Shown here: positions 53,141-63,306 of the stretch, one piece after another | Position numbering within the stretch: position 1 is the first letter of the stretch | Layout of the letters: each line of letters starts with the position of its first letter | NCBI GenBank assembly: GCA_024516035.1 | Contig: CM044965.1 | Coordinates: 28,446,919-28,510,918, forward strand | DNA from: Bactericera cockerelli | Taxonomy: Eukaryota > Arthropoda > Insecta > Hemiptera > Triozidae | Reading direction: 5' to 3' | DNA length: 64,000 nucleotides | Notes under the pieces: generated by a model | Told to the model about the DNA's origin: nothing | The model's input: only the letters and a program-made list of their open reading frames with translations | Databases searched by the model: none | Translations under genes and position numbers: made by a program

Positions 53141-53338
53141 TTGGCCGTGTGGGTTAGCGCACTAGGCGTGCACGCACGGTGACCTGGAATCGATCCCTTT
53201 ACTTGTATATCCGGGGTCCTCTAATGCCTCGTTAGGAAAAATGAGTTAGACTTGTATGAGTATCGACCAGAGGCGGCATTAGCAGAGTAAAAAAATAATG
53301 TAAATTCATTTGGAAAAATAAAGGAGGCTCTTAGTAAT
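53141..53338 (+). repeat. tRNA-derived SINE, copy 5 (interrupted by BEL)
   Basis: Plus strand head TTGGCCGTGTGGGTTAGCGC, B-box-like GGAATCGATCCC, body with GGGGTCCTCTAATGCCTCGT, ending at AGGAGGCTCTTAGTAAT where the BEL element begins. The SINE tail expected next appears, degraded, after the BEL element at 61227. Confidence 0.8.
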
Positions 53339-53686
53339 TGTTTAGTACTAAAAACCAGTTCCCTTTATCCTATCGTACCTATCGCGTTCAACACCGTGTG
53401 TCGGCGACTTAACTTATTAATCACCCCGTGTGTCGTCGACCTTCGCCTTCTACCAAAGTGCAACTTGCATTCGGATATAGCTAGCAAGTTTGTGGTACCT
53501 ACTGCATGAGGTACCTAACGCAAGGAGGCGATCAGTCTGTCGTAATTCGTCATCGTGTAAGTGATCCCCTTATCTCTCTCGTGTAATATCTATCTCGTGT
53601 AATCAAATCATCTATTTGAACATCTTTTAGTGAAAACCGCGAAAGGTAACCTTTGAGCGTCAACGCATCCTGCTAAAGTCCCAACA
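53339..53686 (+). repeat. BEL 5' LTR (348 bp)
   Basis: Starts TGTTTAGTACTAAAAACC, ends AAAGTCCCAACA (TG...CA). Identical by eye to 60879-61226. A primer-site-like TGGTTCGTTCGGTCC follows four bases later; I cannot assign the tRNA. Confidence 0.95.
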
Positions 53687-55289
53687 TAACTGGTTCGTTC
53701 GGTCCGGAAGCCTTTAAAATCTTTTTGTTTGGGTTTTTTTTTTATTTGTTAAAACTTTTGTCAGTGAACCTTCTGTTCATTGAAGTGTCGCGTTACGCGT
53801 TCGTGGTAACTTTCAAAGTTTGTGAACTCATTTTATCTTGTGTATGGAGCTCAATTCTCTTTACAGTGTTCTTTCTTCAGCTAGAGGAAATCTCCTTATC
53901 AAATCTCATCATCCTGTGTGTGAAAACTGGATCTGTATCAGATAAGTTTAGCTTTTAAGTTTTACTTATTTTTCATATGCAAAATGGCGATCTGAAAGCC
54001 TAGTCGGCTTCTCTCTTTGGTTGCTATCTTTATCATGTGTTATTTATCTCCCTTACCAAATTTCAAACTAAATAGAAGTTGCGATAAAACAGCATTGTGG
54101 GCTGATCGGTAAACAATATAATTTTATTTTGCTTTGATCAAAACAATTAGTTGATTTTATATTGTTTATTAATTTTATTTTTATCGCGATCTCTCAGCAT
54201 TTTTATTAATCACTTAAGTGACCATTAATTTAACTTTTTTTCATTGTGCTGTGAATTAAATAAGCTAATTATTTTAATTCAAACTGTGATTATTTTTTAA
54301 TTCAATGAGATTGAATACCATCAACTTACTTTTGATTTCGGATTCTCATTAGGAGATACCTACAACGCTTACCTACTGATAAACAAAGTGTTCTTTTATA
54401 GTCTATTTTATACCATTTTTTCTATAGTCTATACTTACTTAGTTAAATTTGGTATATAATTGATTATGTATTTTTATATTTATTTAATTATTTACATTTA
54501 AAATTAAATCTTTTTGGTGACTTATCTTTTATCATAATTTGTGAAGAAATAGTGAAAAATTTTCTTCATTTTTGGGAAAACTTAATTTTACTTGTGTTTT
54601 TTTATTTTTTATTTAAACCCCTTTTGACCTGCTTTTGAAGTGTTAAACTTTTTAAATAATTATTAATCATTTTTACTTTTCCTTTCGGAAACCTTTTATT
54701 TTCACCTGTGTTTTTATTCTGATCTTTTCATAACTTTTTTGAATATGGTGTCATTTATTTTAAATACATTTCAAACTAGTGATTTATGATTTTGTAAATA
54801 ATTTCAATTGTTTACTTATTTAGGATTTTCCTGTGTTATTTGATCATTTTTTTTTTTCTCGTGAATTTATCTTTTTTTGAAAAGTTTATCGTCAATTGGG
54901 ATTTTGACTTTTTTTTGTGGCTTTATTGATTTCCATTAATAAGCTACATTTCCTCCTGCTTAGGAGATATTGTGAAAAATTGATAGTGTGACGTGTGTGT
55001 GATCACTTCAAAACTCATCTTATTTGTAAAATTAATTTCTTCTTTATTTTTTATATTTTGGAATTAATTATTTTGAATATCTACCTAACCGTGCAATATC
55101 TTTATCTTTTGGGTGATATCTATATGCACACCGTGTGACGTGTGTAAGTATTTACTATTCAGTGGATTAAAATATTTTATTTCAATTTTCACTTTGGATC
55201 TTTTTTATGATTTATATCTGTGTAAGGTAAGTTTGTTATTACTTTTTTTAACAAGTTGGTATTTTTTGTCGTGTTATAATTTCTCTAAA
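53687..55289 (+). other. BEL leader
   Basis: 1.6 kb of T-rich non-coding sequence between the 5' LTR and the gag ATG. Contains the putative primer site at 53691-53705. No coding region seen. Confidence 0.7.
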
Positions 55290-58200
55290 ATGTCTCTTAC
55301 TAAAGCTCAACAAATGGAGCAGTTTATCAAGGCGCGTGAGAGATATCAAACCAGAGTGCAAGATTGTGTGGATCTCATAGGCAAGAATGATAAACAACAG
55401 ATCTTTCGTGTCAGGTGTGAAAATCTTGCAAACACTTGGGATAAATTCGAGTATGTGACAGATCAGATTCACATCCTCAACGCCCAGCTCAAATCAACAG
55501 AGGAACCTACGTCTACTGTGGAGGAGACCAAGAAGTTTGAGGAGTTGTTCTTTCAGGTGAAGGCTCATCTTGCCCAACTGAATCAAGAAGAGGCTGAGGC
55601 TGCTGCTGCATCCAGTTTTCGTGCATCAACGTCACGTGACTCTACAAACCATTCGTCTTCATTCAAACTTAAACTACCCACCATTTCTATCCCTATCTTC
55701 TCGGGTGACATAACAGCATTTCCATCGTGGAAATCTCTGTACGACGAGATCGTACACACGTGTAATCAACTTAGTGACGTACAAAAATTTTCTTACCTGA
55801 AGCAATACCTACAGGGTCCTGCTTTATCCACCATTGAAAATGTATCATTTTCTGCTGCCAATTACCCATTGGCTTATCGTACCTTGTGTGATCGGTTTTC
55901 TAAAAAAACGAATCATTGCTGCTTGTCATTGAAATAAAGTCTTACAGTTTCAACCTCTGACTAAAGATACAGTTACCAGTCTTTCATCTTATCTTGATGA
56001 ATTCTGTACAACTGTTGAATCTCTGCGAGGTCTTAATCTACCTGACTTCCGTGAATTTGTTTTGGTTCATCATTGCTTACGAGCATTGGACCCAAAAACT
56101 CGAATGGAGTTTGAAACCGAAAAGGCAAACGTGGCTTTTCCAAATTATGACGATGTGGTAAGTTTCGTGAAAGCAAAACGATCTGTGCTTGAAGTTTACT
56201 CAGTCGAGTCAACTTCAACTTCTCATCAGAGTGTTGTGAAATCTAAACCCCAGACCACATCTAAGATGCTGGTAGCTACCAATGTGGAGCCCGAAAATAA
56301 GGCTCAATTATCTAAACCTTTCAATTCTAACCGAGAATACATCTCAGCTAGAAAGTGTTCTGCATGTGATCACGTGGGTCACATGCTATCAAAGTGTTAC
56401 AAGTTCTTGAAGATGGATCCATCTCAGAGGTTCACTGTGGTGAAACAAGCCAAATTGTGTTTTGGTTGTTTTGGATCAACCCATTCTTCATTGAACTGTC
56501 AATCAAAGTATAAGTGTCGTGTGTGTAATAGTTCCTCACATAACACTTTATTACATCCTGTGTCTTGTGATCAGAAGCCCTCGACTTCTACTAATCTACC
56601 TATCAGTGGTGTTATGCAATCTAGTTTGCAATCGTGTTCCAGTATTCTTCTGGGTACGGCTATCGTGAAAGTGCAAGACTACATGGGGGCCTGGATTCCG
56701 GTGCGCTGTGTTATCGATCCCGGAAGTCAAATTTCTGCTGTGACGGAGAAGTTGGCGCAAACCCTCAAACTACCAAGAGGACGTTCAACCATCCAGATAT
56801 CAGGAATTGGATCCGCGAATCCAATTCAATCCAGGGGAGAGGTCAAGTGTGAAGTTTCTCCTCACTTGGAGTCCAGCTGTGAGCCCTTATGTGTTCATGC
56901 CGTGGTTTTGCCAAGAATCGCTGCTGACTTGCCGTCATCCATCCCCACATCTGTGCTGCAACGTTTTGCTCATTTGCAACTTGCAGATTCATCTTATCTT
57001 CACAAACAAGTCTCAACGTGTATTGACATGTTGATTGGTGCTGAGCATTACGCTCATATCGTGTTATCTAATATGCCGATCATTACAGGATTTCCATCCG
57101 CAATTCCAAGCAAGTTTGGGTGGCTTCTTATGGGTAGTGTTCGGGAAGAGGGTGTCGATTCTTCCACCAACCAACCCAAATGTACATCTCTCTTTATATC
57201 CAGCATTGAAGAGCCTATTTCCACTCAACTTCAACGGTTCTGGGAGATGGAGAATGTAAGTGACATTCCTCCTGTGGAAAATCCTGAAGATCTCGCATGT
57301 GAAGAACATTTCGTGAGAACTCACTGCCGTGACCCATCTGGTACGTATGTTGTCAGCTTGCCATTTCGCAACAATCAACCTCCTAATCTAGGAACTAATA
57401 AATCTCAAGCGGTAAGTCGTCTTTTCTAACTTAAAGAAAAGATTAGACAAGAACCCCAAAGTAAAAGCTCTCTATGCTGATAATCTGAATGACTATTTGA
57501 TCAATGGTCATATGGTTCCTAGTAATGTGTCGTCTGATTATCTCCTCGTTCATCATGGTGTACATAAAGAGAGTTCTAGTACTACCAAACTCCGTGTTGT
57601 TTTTGACCCTAATGTGAAGGGTTCTAATCAGTTGAGCTTAGCCGAGTCTCTCATGGTAGGCCCCAAATTGCAGAAGGATATTGGCGACCTTCTAACTACA
57701 TTCAGACTCAATGCAGTGGCATTGACTTGTGACATTCAAGCTATGTATCGGTCTATCTGGGTGACAGAGGCTGATCGAAAGTATCAACATATTTTATGGA
57801 TGGAAAAAGATAATCCGGAATTCAAAGAATTTGAATTAACGACCGTGACTTTTGGGCTTCCTCCAAGCCCTTTTCAGGCACAGAGAGTGCTTAAACAACT
57901 CGTGCTGGATGAAGGATCTAACTATCCCTGTGCTGCTCCCGTGGTGTTAGATGACATCTATGTTGATGATGTCGTCACCGGGAGTCAGAGTGTATCAGAG
58001 GTCATCGACCTCAGAGATCAGCTTATCGCATTGCTTCGTTCTGGAGGCTTCAGTGTGCGTAAGTTTGCCAGTTTCTCATCCAGATGTGCTGGATGATCTG
58101 CCACCAGAGGCATGTGAGCTGTCTCATAATCTTGGATCTGACGACTCAATCAAACTTTTGGGTATGAAGTGGAATCCAACAAGTGATGTCTTCTTTTACT

Positions 58201-60506
58201 CGATCATTCCTCCTGAATCAACTGAAATGACGAAGAGAAAAATCTTGAGCAGTGTGGCATCCATTTATGATCTGAATGGATATCTTAGCCCCATTACCAT
58301 TTGGATGAAGATATTCTTACAGAAGATGTGGCTTGATAGCAATCTTTCGTGGGATACTCCTCTCTCTGAACATCTTCAGGAGAAATGGAAGACATTCACT
58401 GCAGAATTGCCGTTGGTGAGTGACATCAAACTTTCTCGTTACATTCCATCGGCTAATTCCAAATCCATCAGTCTGGTTGGATTTGCTGATGCGTCCATTT
58501 CTGCGTACTCATGTGTTGTGTATCTTCGTGTTTGTGATCCTGACGATAATGTCAGAACCTATCTAATCCGTGCGAAAAGTAAAGTTGCACCTTTGAAAGT
58601 GCAAACTATCAATCGTCTTGAGCTCAATGCAGCTTACTTGCTTGTAAAGACAGTCAAATCATTGAAATTTTTATCTCAAAAACTATCGATAGATAATGTG
58701 TATTTATTTTCAGATAGCGCTGTGGTGCTTTCGTGGTTGAAAACTCCACCATATCTCTTGAAAATCTATGTGGGAAATCGCGTGACTCAAATTCTCGAGT
58801 CATCTGAACCAAGTCAATGGCGACACGTCACCACTGACAAGAATAGTGCGGATCCTGCTAGTAGAGGGTTGATGCCATCTCAACTTGTGAGAAATGGATT
58901 GTGGTTTAAAGGCCCATCATTCCTCAAGCAATCGCCGGAAGTGTGGCCAAAACCGTTGGCTACTGTGCAACAACCTATTCCCGAGTTGAGACCTTCTACT
59001 ACACTTGTGATCAAAACGGAAGATAACTATTTGATGAAAACTATTGAAAAATTTTCTTCCCTTACCAAAGTGAAACGTGTCATAGCGTTTGTGTTACGCT
59101 TCATCGACAACTGTCGAAATCGTGCATCACCGATAGTGTCATCAAATTTAATTTTATCAGAACTGGATCGTGCTCTAACTCAGTGCATCCGTATCACTCA
59201 ACAGTGTCACATGAATGATGAGTTGAAATCAGTCAGTCTTGGTCAACCGTGTGCTGCTCATCTGCGGAATCTCTCGCCGATCATCAACTCAACGGGGATT
59301 CTTGCTGTGGGGGGGAGGCTCTCTCGTGCTCCCATCCCTGAAGGATCGAAGCATCCAATACTTCTTCCCGCTAAAGCGTATTTGACCAAGCTGCTCATTG
59401 AATCCTATCATCAACTAACTCTTTATGGTGGACCAAAAGTTGTGCAATCCTTGCTCCAGCGGAAATACTGGATTATCGGAGCACGAAATCAGATTCGAAG
59501 TATCTTATCAAAGTGTGTTAAATGTGTAAAAATGAAACCTCTGTTTCATCAACCTGTGATGGCAGACCTACCTGTGTCCCGGTTTGCGCAAGGACGCGCA
59601 TTCATCAATGTGGGAGTGGATCTTGCGGGTCCTTTTTCTCTCAAGTCCGGACCTCGTCGGAATTCTCCCATTGTGAAGGCGTACTTCGCAATCTTCATTT
59701 GTATGGCGACTAAAGCAATTCATCTGGAGCTTCTTTCATCTCTCTCCACTCCGTGCTTCTTAGCGTCATTGGATCGCTTCATCGGAAGACGTGGTCTTCC
59801 TTCGTCAATCTACTCTGACAATGGCACCAATTTCCAGGGAGCTGCTCGCCATATATCTGAAACTTATCAGTTCCTTTTGAACTCTCATGATCAAATTGCA
59901 TCTCATCTCCTTCTGAAGGAGATATTCTGGATCTTCAACCCTCCATCGGCTCCCAATTTCGGTGGATTGTGGGAGGCAGGAGTAAAATCTGTGAAAGGAC
60001 ATTTGAAGCATGTGATAAGTGATCACTCCTTCAATTATGAAGAGTTTAATACTCTGCTTGTCCAGATCGAGGCGATTTTGAATAGTCGTCCTCTGTGTGC
60101 TCTTGGAGCAAATCCCAATGATGGTGTGGACATCCTCACTCCAGGTCATTTCTTGACTGGAGCTCCACTTCTGGCGCGGCCTGAGAGTGATGTGTCTCAA
60201 ACCTACATTCCACCCTTGAAGCGTTGGCTTCTCATTGTTCAAGCATCTCAGTTTTTTCTGGAAAAGATGGAGATCAGATTATCTCAACACTCTTACCAGA
60301 GAAACAAGTGGACATCATCCTCCAATAGTCTGAAGATCAATGACGTTGTTATAATCCAGAGTCAATCTTCTCCACCTCAACAATGGCCGTTGGGTGTAGT
60401 TACCAAGGTGATGCCTGGCGAGGACAATGTGGTCCGTGTGGTGACTGTGAGGACAGCCAATGGTGAGCTGACCGTCCTGTGTCCAAACTGGCGGTGCTAC
60501 CTGTGA
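55290..60506 (+). pseudogene. BEL/Pao gag-pol, three +1 frame breaks and one stop
   Basis: Start at ATG 55290 (MSLTKAQQMEQF). Gag has a coiled region and a capsid-like block (FSGDITAFPSWKSLYDEI). Cys/His knuckles follow at about 56358-56570 (CSACDHVGHMLSKC, CFGCFGSTHSSLNC). The protease active site VIDPGS is at about 56710. The RT catalytic YVDD is at about 57957. RNase H follows (GFADASISAYS near 58470). The integrase zinc region is at 59408-59530 (ESYHQ...KCVKC), its core has GVDLAGP, YSDNGTNF and an E in EAGVKSVKG, and a DUF5641-like C-terminus ends CPNWRCYL. Breaks: near 55900 (A7 run), 57420 and 58068. A TGA lies at 55930-55932 in the continuing frame. Confidence 0.92.
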
Positions 60507-60878
60507 GTGCTCCGCAACAGTGATCAAGCCTGTGGGCTTCATTCTTTTTTGTAAATACTTGGTGATTTTTATCTTGTTTTTTTTTTTTTTCTCTCTTTTT
60601 CTTAATTTTGATCAATAAAATTAACCTTAAATTGTGGTGGTGGAATCTTTTGCTGAGAGATCATGCGAATATTTTTTGTGTATTTTATTAGAAATCTTTC
60701 TTTTTTCTTTTTTTGCTTATCTTGTGTTTTGGAAATGAAGTAGATTTCTGAGTATCAAATGAACTTATCTTTTATGAGACCCCAGTTTTCTCATATTGCC
60801 TATCTTCCTCCTGATTCCAATTAGTCTAAAGGAAGAACAGTGCAGTGGGAAAATAGCATCCTATTTTGTGGGGGGGAA
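60507..60878 (+). other. BEL 3' untranslated region and polypurine tract
   Basis: T-rich, ending in GTGGGGGGGAA (60868-60878) directly before the 3' LTR. No env frame. Confidence 0.8.
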
Positions 60879-61226
60879 TGTTTAGTACTAAAAACCAGTT
60901 CCCTTTATCCTATCGTACCTATCGCGTTCAACACCGTGTGTCGGCGACTTAACTTATTAATCACCCCGTGTGTCGTCGACCTTCGCCTTCTACCAAAGTG
61001 CAACTTGCATTCGGATATAGCTAGCAAGTTTGTGGTACCTACTGCATGAGGTACCTAACGCAAGGAGGCGATCAGTCTGTCGTAATTCGTCATCGTGTAA
61101 GTGATCCCCTTATCTCTCTCGTGTAATATCTATCTCGTGTAATCAAATCATCTATTTGAACATCTTTTAGTGAAAACCGCGAAAGGTAACCTTTGAGCGT
61201 CAACGCATCCTGCTAAAGTCCCAACA
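60879..61226 (+). repeat. BEL 3' LTR (348 bp)
   Basis: Identical by eye to the 5' LTR. Followed by the target duplication gtaat. Confidence 0.95.
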
Positions 61227-61371
61227 GTAATTTAGCTACAAAGAATACAATACAATACTCTGTTTATCCGGCAAGAATGGGACTAAAGAGTCCCTTTACA
61301 CTGTAAAGTAATCATACTACTAATGTATATTGTATGTATGATTTTATTTGTGGTAAAGCACAAGGCCTCTT
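61227..61371 (+). other. Remainder of interrupted SINE tail and spacer
   Basis: Starts with the target duplication, then AT-rich sequence (AATACAATACAATACTC) up to the next SINE. Confidence 0.45.
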
Positions 61372-61633
61372 CACAATTTTTGTGGGTAGCGCAGCATTAC
61401 TAAGAGTCTCCTTCACATTTTGAATTATTCTATTACAGTGATTTCTTTTTACTCTGGTAATGCCGCCACTGGTCGTTACTCATACAAGTGACTACTCATT
61501 TTTCCTCACGAGGTATGAGTGGACCCAGAACAACCAAGTACAGAGCAGAAAAATTCCTGCCCCGCCGGGAATTGAACCCAGGTCACCATGCGTGCAATGC
61601 CTAGCGCGCTAACTCACTCTGCCACAGTGACTA
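61372..61633 (-). repeat. tRNA-derived SINE, copy 6
   Basis: Minus strand, near-identical in plan to copy 2 (16223-16492): shared CACTGGTCGTTACTCATACA and CAGAGCAGAAAAA on the plus strand, and tail GTGGGTAGCGCAGCATTACT. Confidence 0.87.
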
Positions 61634-62230
61634 CTCATACTACTAATGTTCCGTTCGTTTCCATGGCAACAGGTGTCTCTTATATAATGTTCCGTTGGTT
61701 TCCATGGCAACAGTTTCCATCCGTGAGACCGATGCGTAGAGCCAACCTTTAGGTTTCCTTTTTTAACCTTAGTTTTAGATACTGTTTTATTGTGTTTTAC
61801 TAGACCTAAGTTTATTTTATATTAGAATAAGATAGGGAAATTGTGAAAAATTGGTAGTTCCCGTTAATTAATTTAAAATTAAAATTAAAAAAAAACAGGT
61901 GTTTCTTATATGTAGAATGTTCCGTTCGTTTCCATGGCAACGGGTGTTTCTTATATAATGTTCCGTTCGTTTCCATGGCAACGGGCGTTTTCTTATATGT
62001 TCCGTTCGTTTCCATGGCAACAGGTGCTTGCTATTTAATGTTCCGTTGGTTTGCATGGCAACATGTGTCTCTTATCTAATGTTCCGTTGGTTTCCATGGT
62101 AACAGGTGTCTCTTATCTAACGTTTCGTTCGTTTCCATGGCAACAGGTGTCTCTTATCTAACGTTCCGTTCGTTTCCATGGCAACAGGTGTTTCTTATCT
62201 AACGTTCCGTTCGTTTCCATGGCAACACAG
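61634..62230 (+). repeat. 41-bp splice-acceptor minisatellite, proximal part (about 11 copies)
   Basis: Units end GTTTCCATGGCAACAG|GTGTCTCTTATCTAA. The last one runs straight into the real acceptor GTTTCCATGGCAACACAG|GTGTCCCTC of MARCHF6 exon 7. Each unit thus carries a copy of the 3' splice site and the first exon bases. Between 61735 and 61910 an AT-rich non-array piece interrupts. Confidence 0.93.
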
Positions 62231-62506
62231 GTGTCCCTCCTCTGCGTGATCGAGATCGGCGTGCTCCCGCTGATCTGCGGCTGGTGGCTCGACCTCTGCT
62301 CGCTCTCCATGTTCGAGGCGACCCTCAAGGATCGACTCCTGAGTCTGAGGTCGGCCCCGGGCACCTGCATGTTCATCCACTGGCTGCTGGGCATGATCTA
62401 CGTGTACTACTTCGCGTCCTTCATCCTTCTGCTGCGGGAGGTGCTGAGACCCGGCGTGCTCTGGTTCCTCAGGAACCTCAACGATCCGGACTTCAGCCCC
62501 ATTCAG
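62231..62506 (+). CDS. MARCHF6, exon 7
   Basis: 92 codons, phase 0 in and out (acceptor catggcaacacag, donor CAG|GTCAGA). It reads VSLLCVIEIGVLPLICGWWL, DLCSLSMFEATLKDRLLSLR, then a membrane segment (MFIHWLLGMIYVYYFASFIL) and VLRPGVLWFLRNLNDPDF. This is the conserved TEB4 domain (residues about 379-470). The acceptor lacks a classical pyrimidine tract because the 41-bp array occupies that place. The remaining exons lie beyond the window. Confidence 0.97.
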
Positions 62507-62996
62507 GTCAGATTTTTTCTCCCGTTTTTTTTTTTTTTTTTTCTAAAGTCAGAACTTTGGCGTCAAATAAACATAGATTCTATAAACATAGATCAAATAA
62601 ACACACAGTCTGGCTGGGGGACTATAAACAGGGAGTGGACCAGCAGTCTGGCTGGGGGACTATAAGCAGGGAGTAGACCAGCATTGGCTTGGTTCTGGGG
62701 GCCCTTGTCAATTATTAGCCTCCTTGTAAAGACAGTGGTAGAAGTGCTGAAACATTCCTCCACTGTCTGGCTACCATCGTTCACGATGACGCTACCCTAT
62801 GATGATGAAACATAGATTTTTGCTAGCGATTTTTTTATTGTTATTCTTTTAAATATGATTTTTTTCACAATATTTTTTTTTTTCCATTCCTTAGCCATGA
62901 AATTTATATCTATCTATCCTTTATTAGGTTATAGTGGTGCATGTCAACTTCTATGGTCATTCACACCACTTCATGAAATTTTTATAATAACACAAA

Positions 62997-63032
<36 letters not shown>

Positions 63033-63117
63033 ACATATTTGATCAAGTTTTATTTACAAATAACATAGAATATATACAAACATAGAAATTAAAATTAACA
63101 AAACAAAACTTGATCAA
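62507..63117. repeat. MARCHF6 intron: dispersed repeat copy 2 and LINE tail
   Basis: T18 run at 62524-62541. 62593-62810 is the opposite-strand copy of 8222-8548 with two 38-bp units. 63000-63032 is an (ATT)n run marking the 3' end of the minus-strand LINE. Confidence 0.7.
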
Positions 63118-63158
63118 GGGCGGTGCTAATGCCAACGGCATTCTCTTCCGCACCACCC
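63118..63158 (-). repeat. Conserved LINE 3' stem-loop, copy d (linked to an RT frame)
   Basis: On the minus strand GGGTGGTGC pairs with GCACCGCCC (one G-U) around an inner hairpin AATGCC-GTT-GGCATT. It lies about 150 bases after the RT frame's stop, which identifies the hairpin as a LINE 3' UTR structure. Confidence 0.75.
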
Positions 63159-63306
63159 TTGATAAAAAAAAAGATAAAAGAAGAAGACAAAGACAAAGAA
63201 AAAATGAAAGAAATTATATACATAAAAAGAAGAAAAATAAAATAATGAAATATGGGTTAATGGGGGGGGGGGCACAATTATACAATACAACATAATATAT
63301 ACAGTA

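Larger units (their letters stand above)
53339..61226 (+). mobile_element. Full-length BEL/Pao LTR retrotransposon
   Basis: 7888 bp with two 348-bp LTRs that look identical and a 5-bp duplication GTAAT (53334-53338 and 61227-61231). It has a 1.6-kb leader, one long gag-pol region in BEL/Pao order and a G-rich polypurine tract. No env. Same orientation as MARCHF6. Three +1 frame breaks and one in-frame stop interrupt the coding region. Confidence 0.93.
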
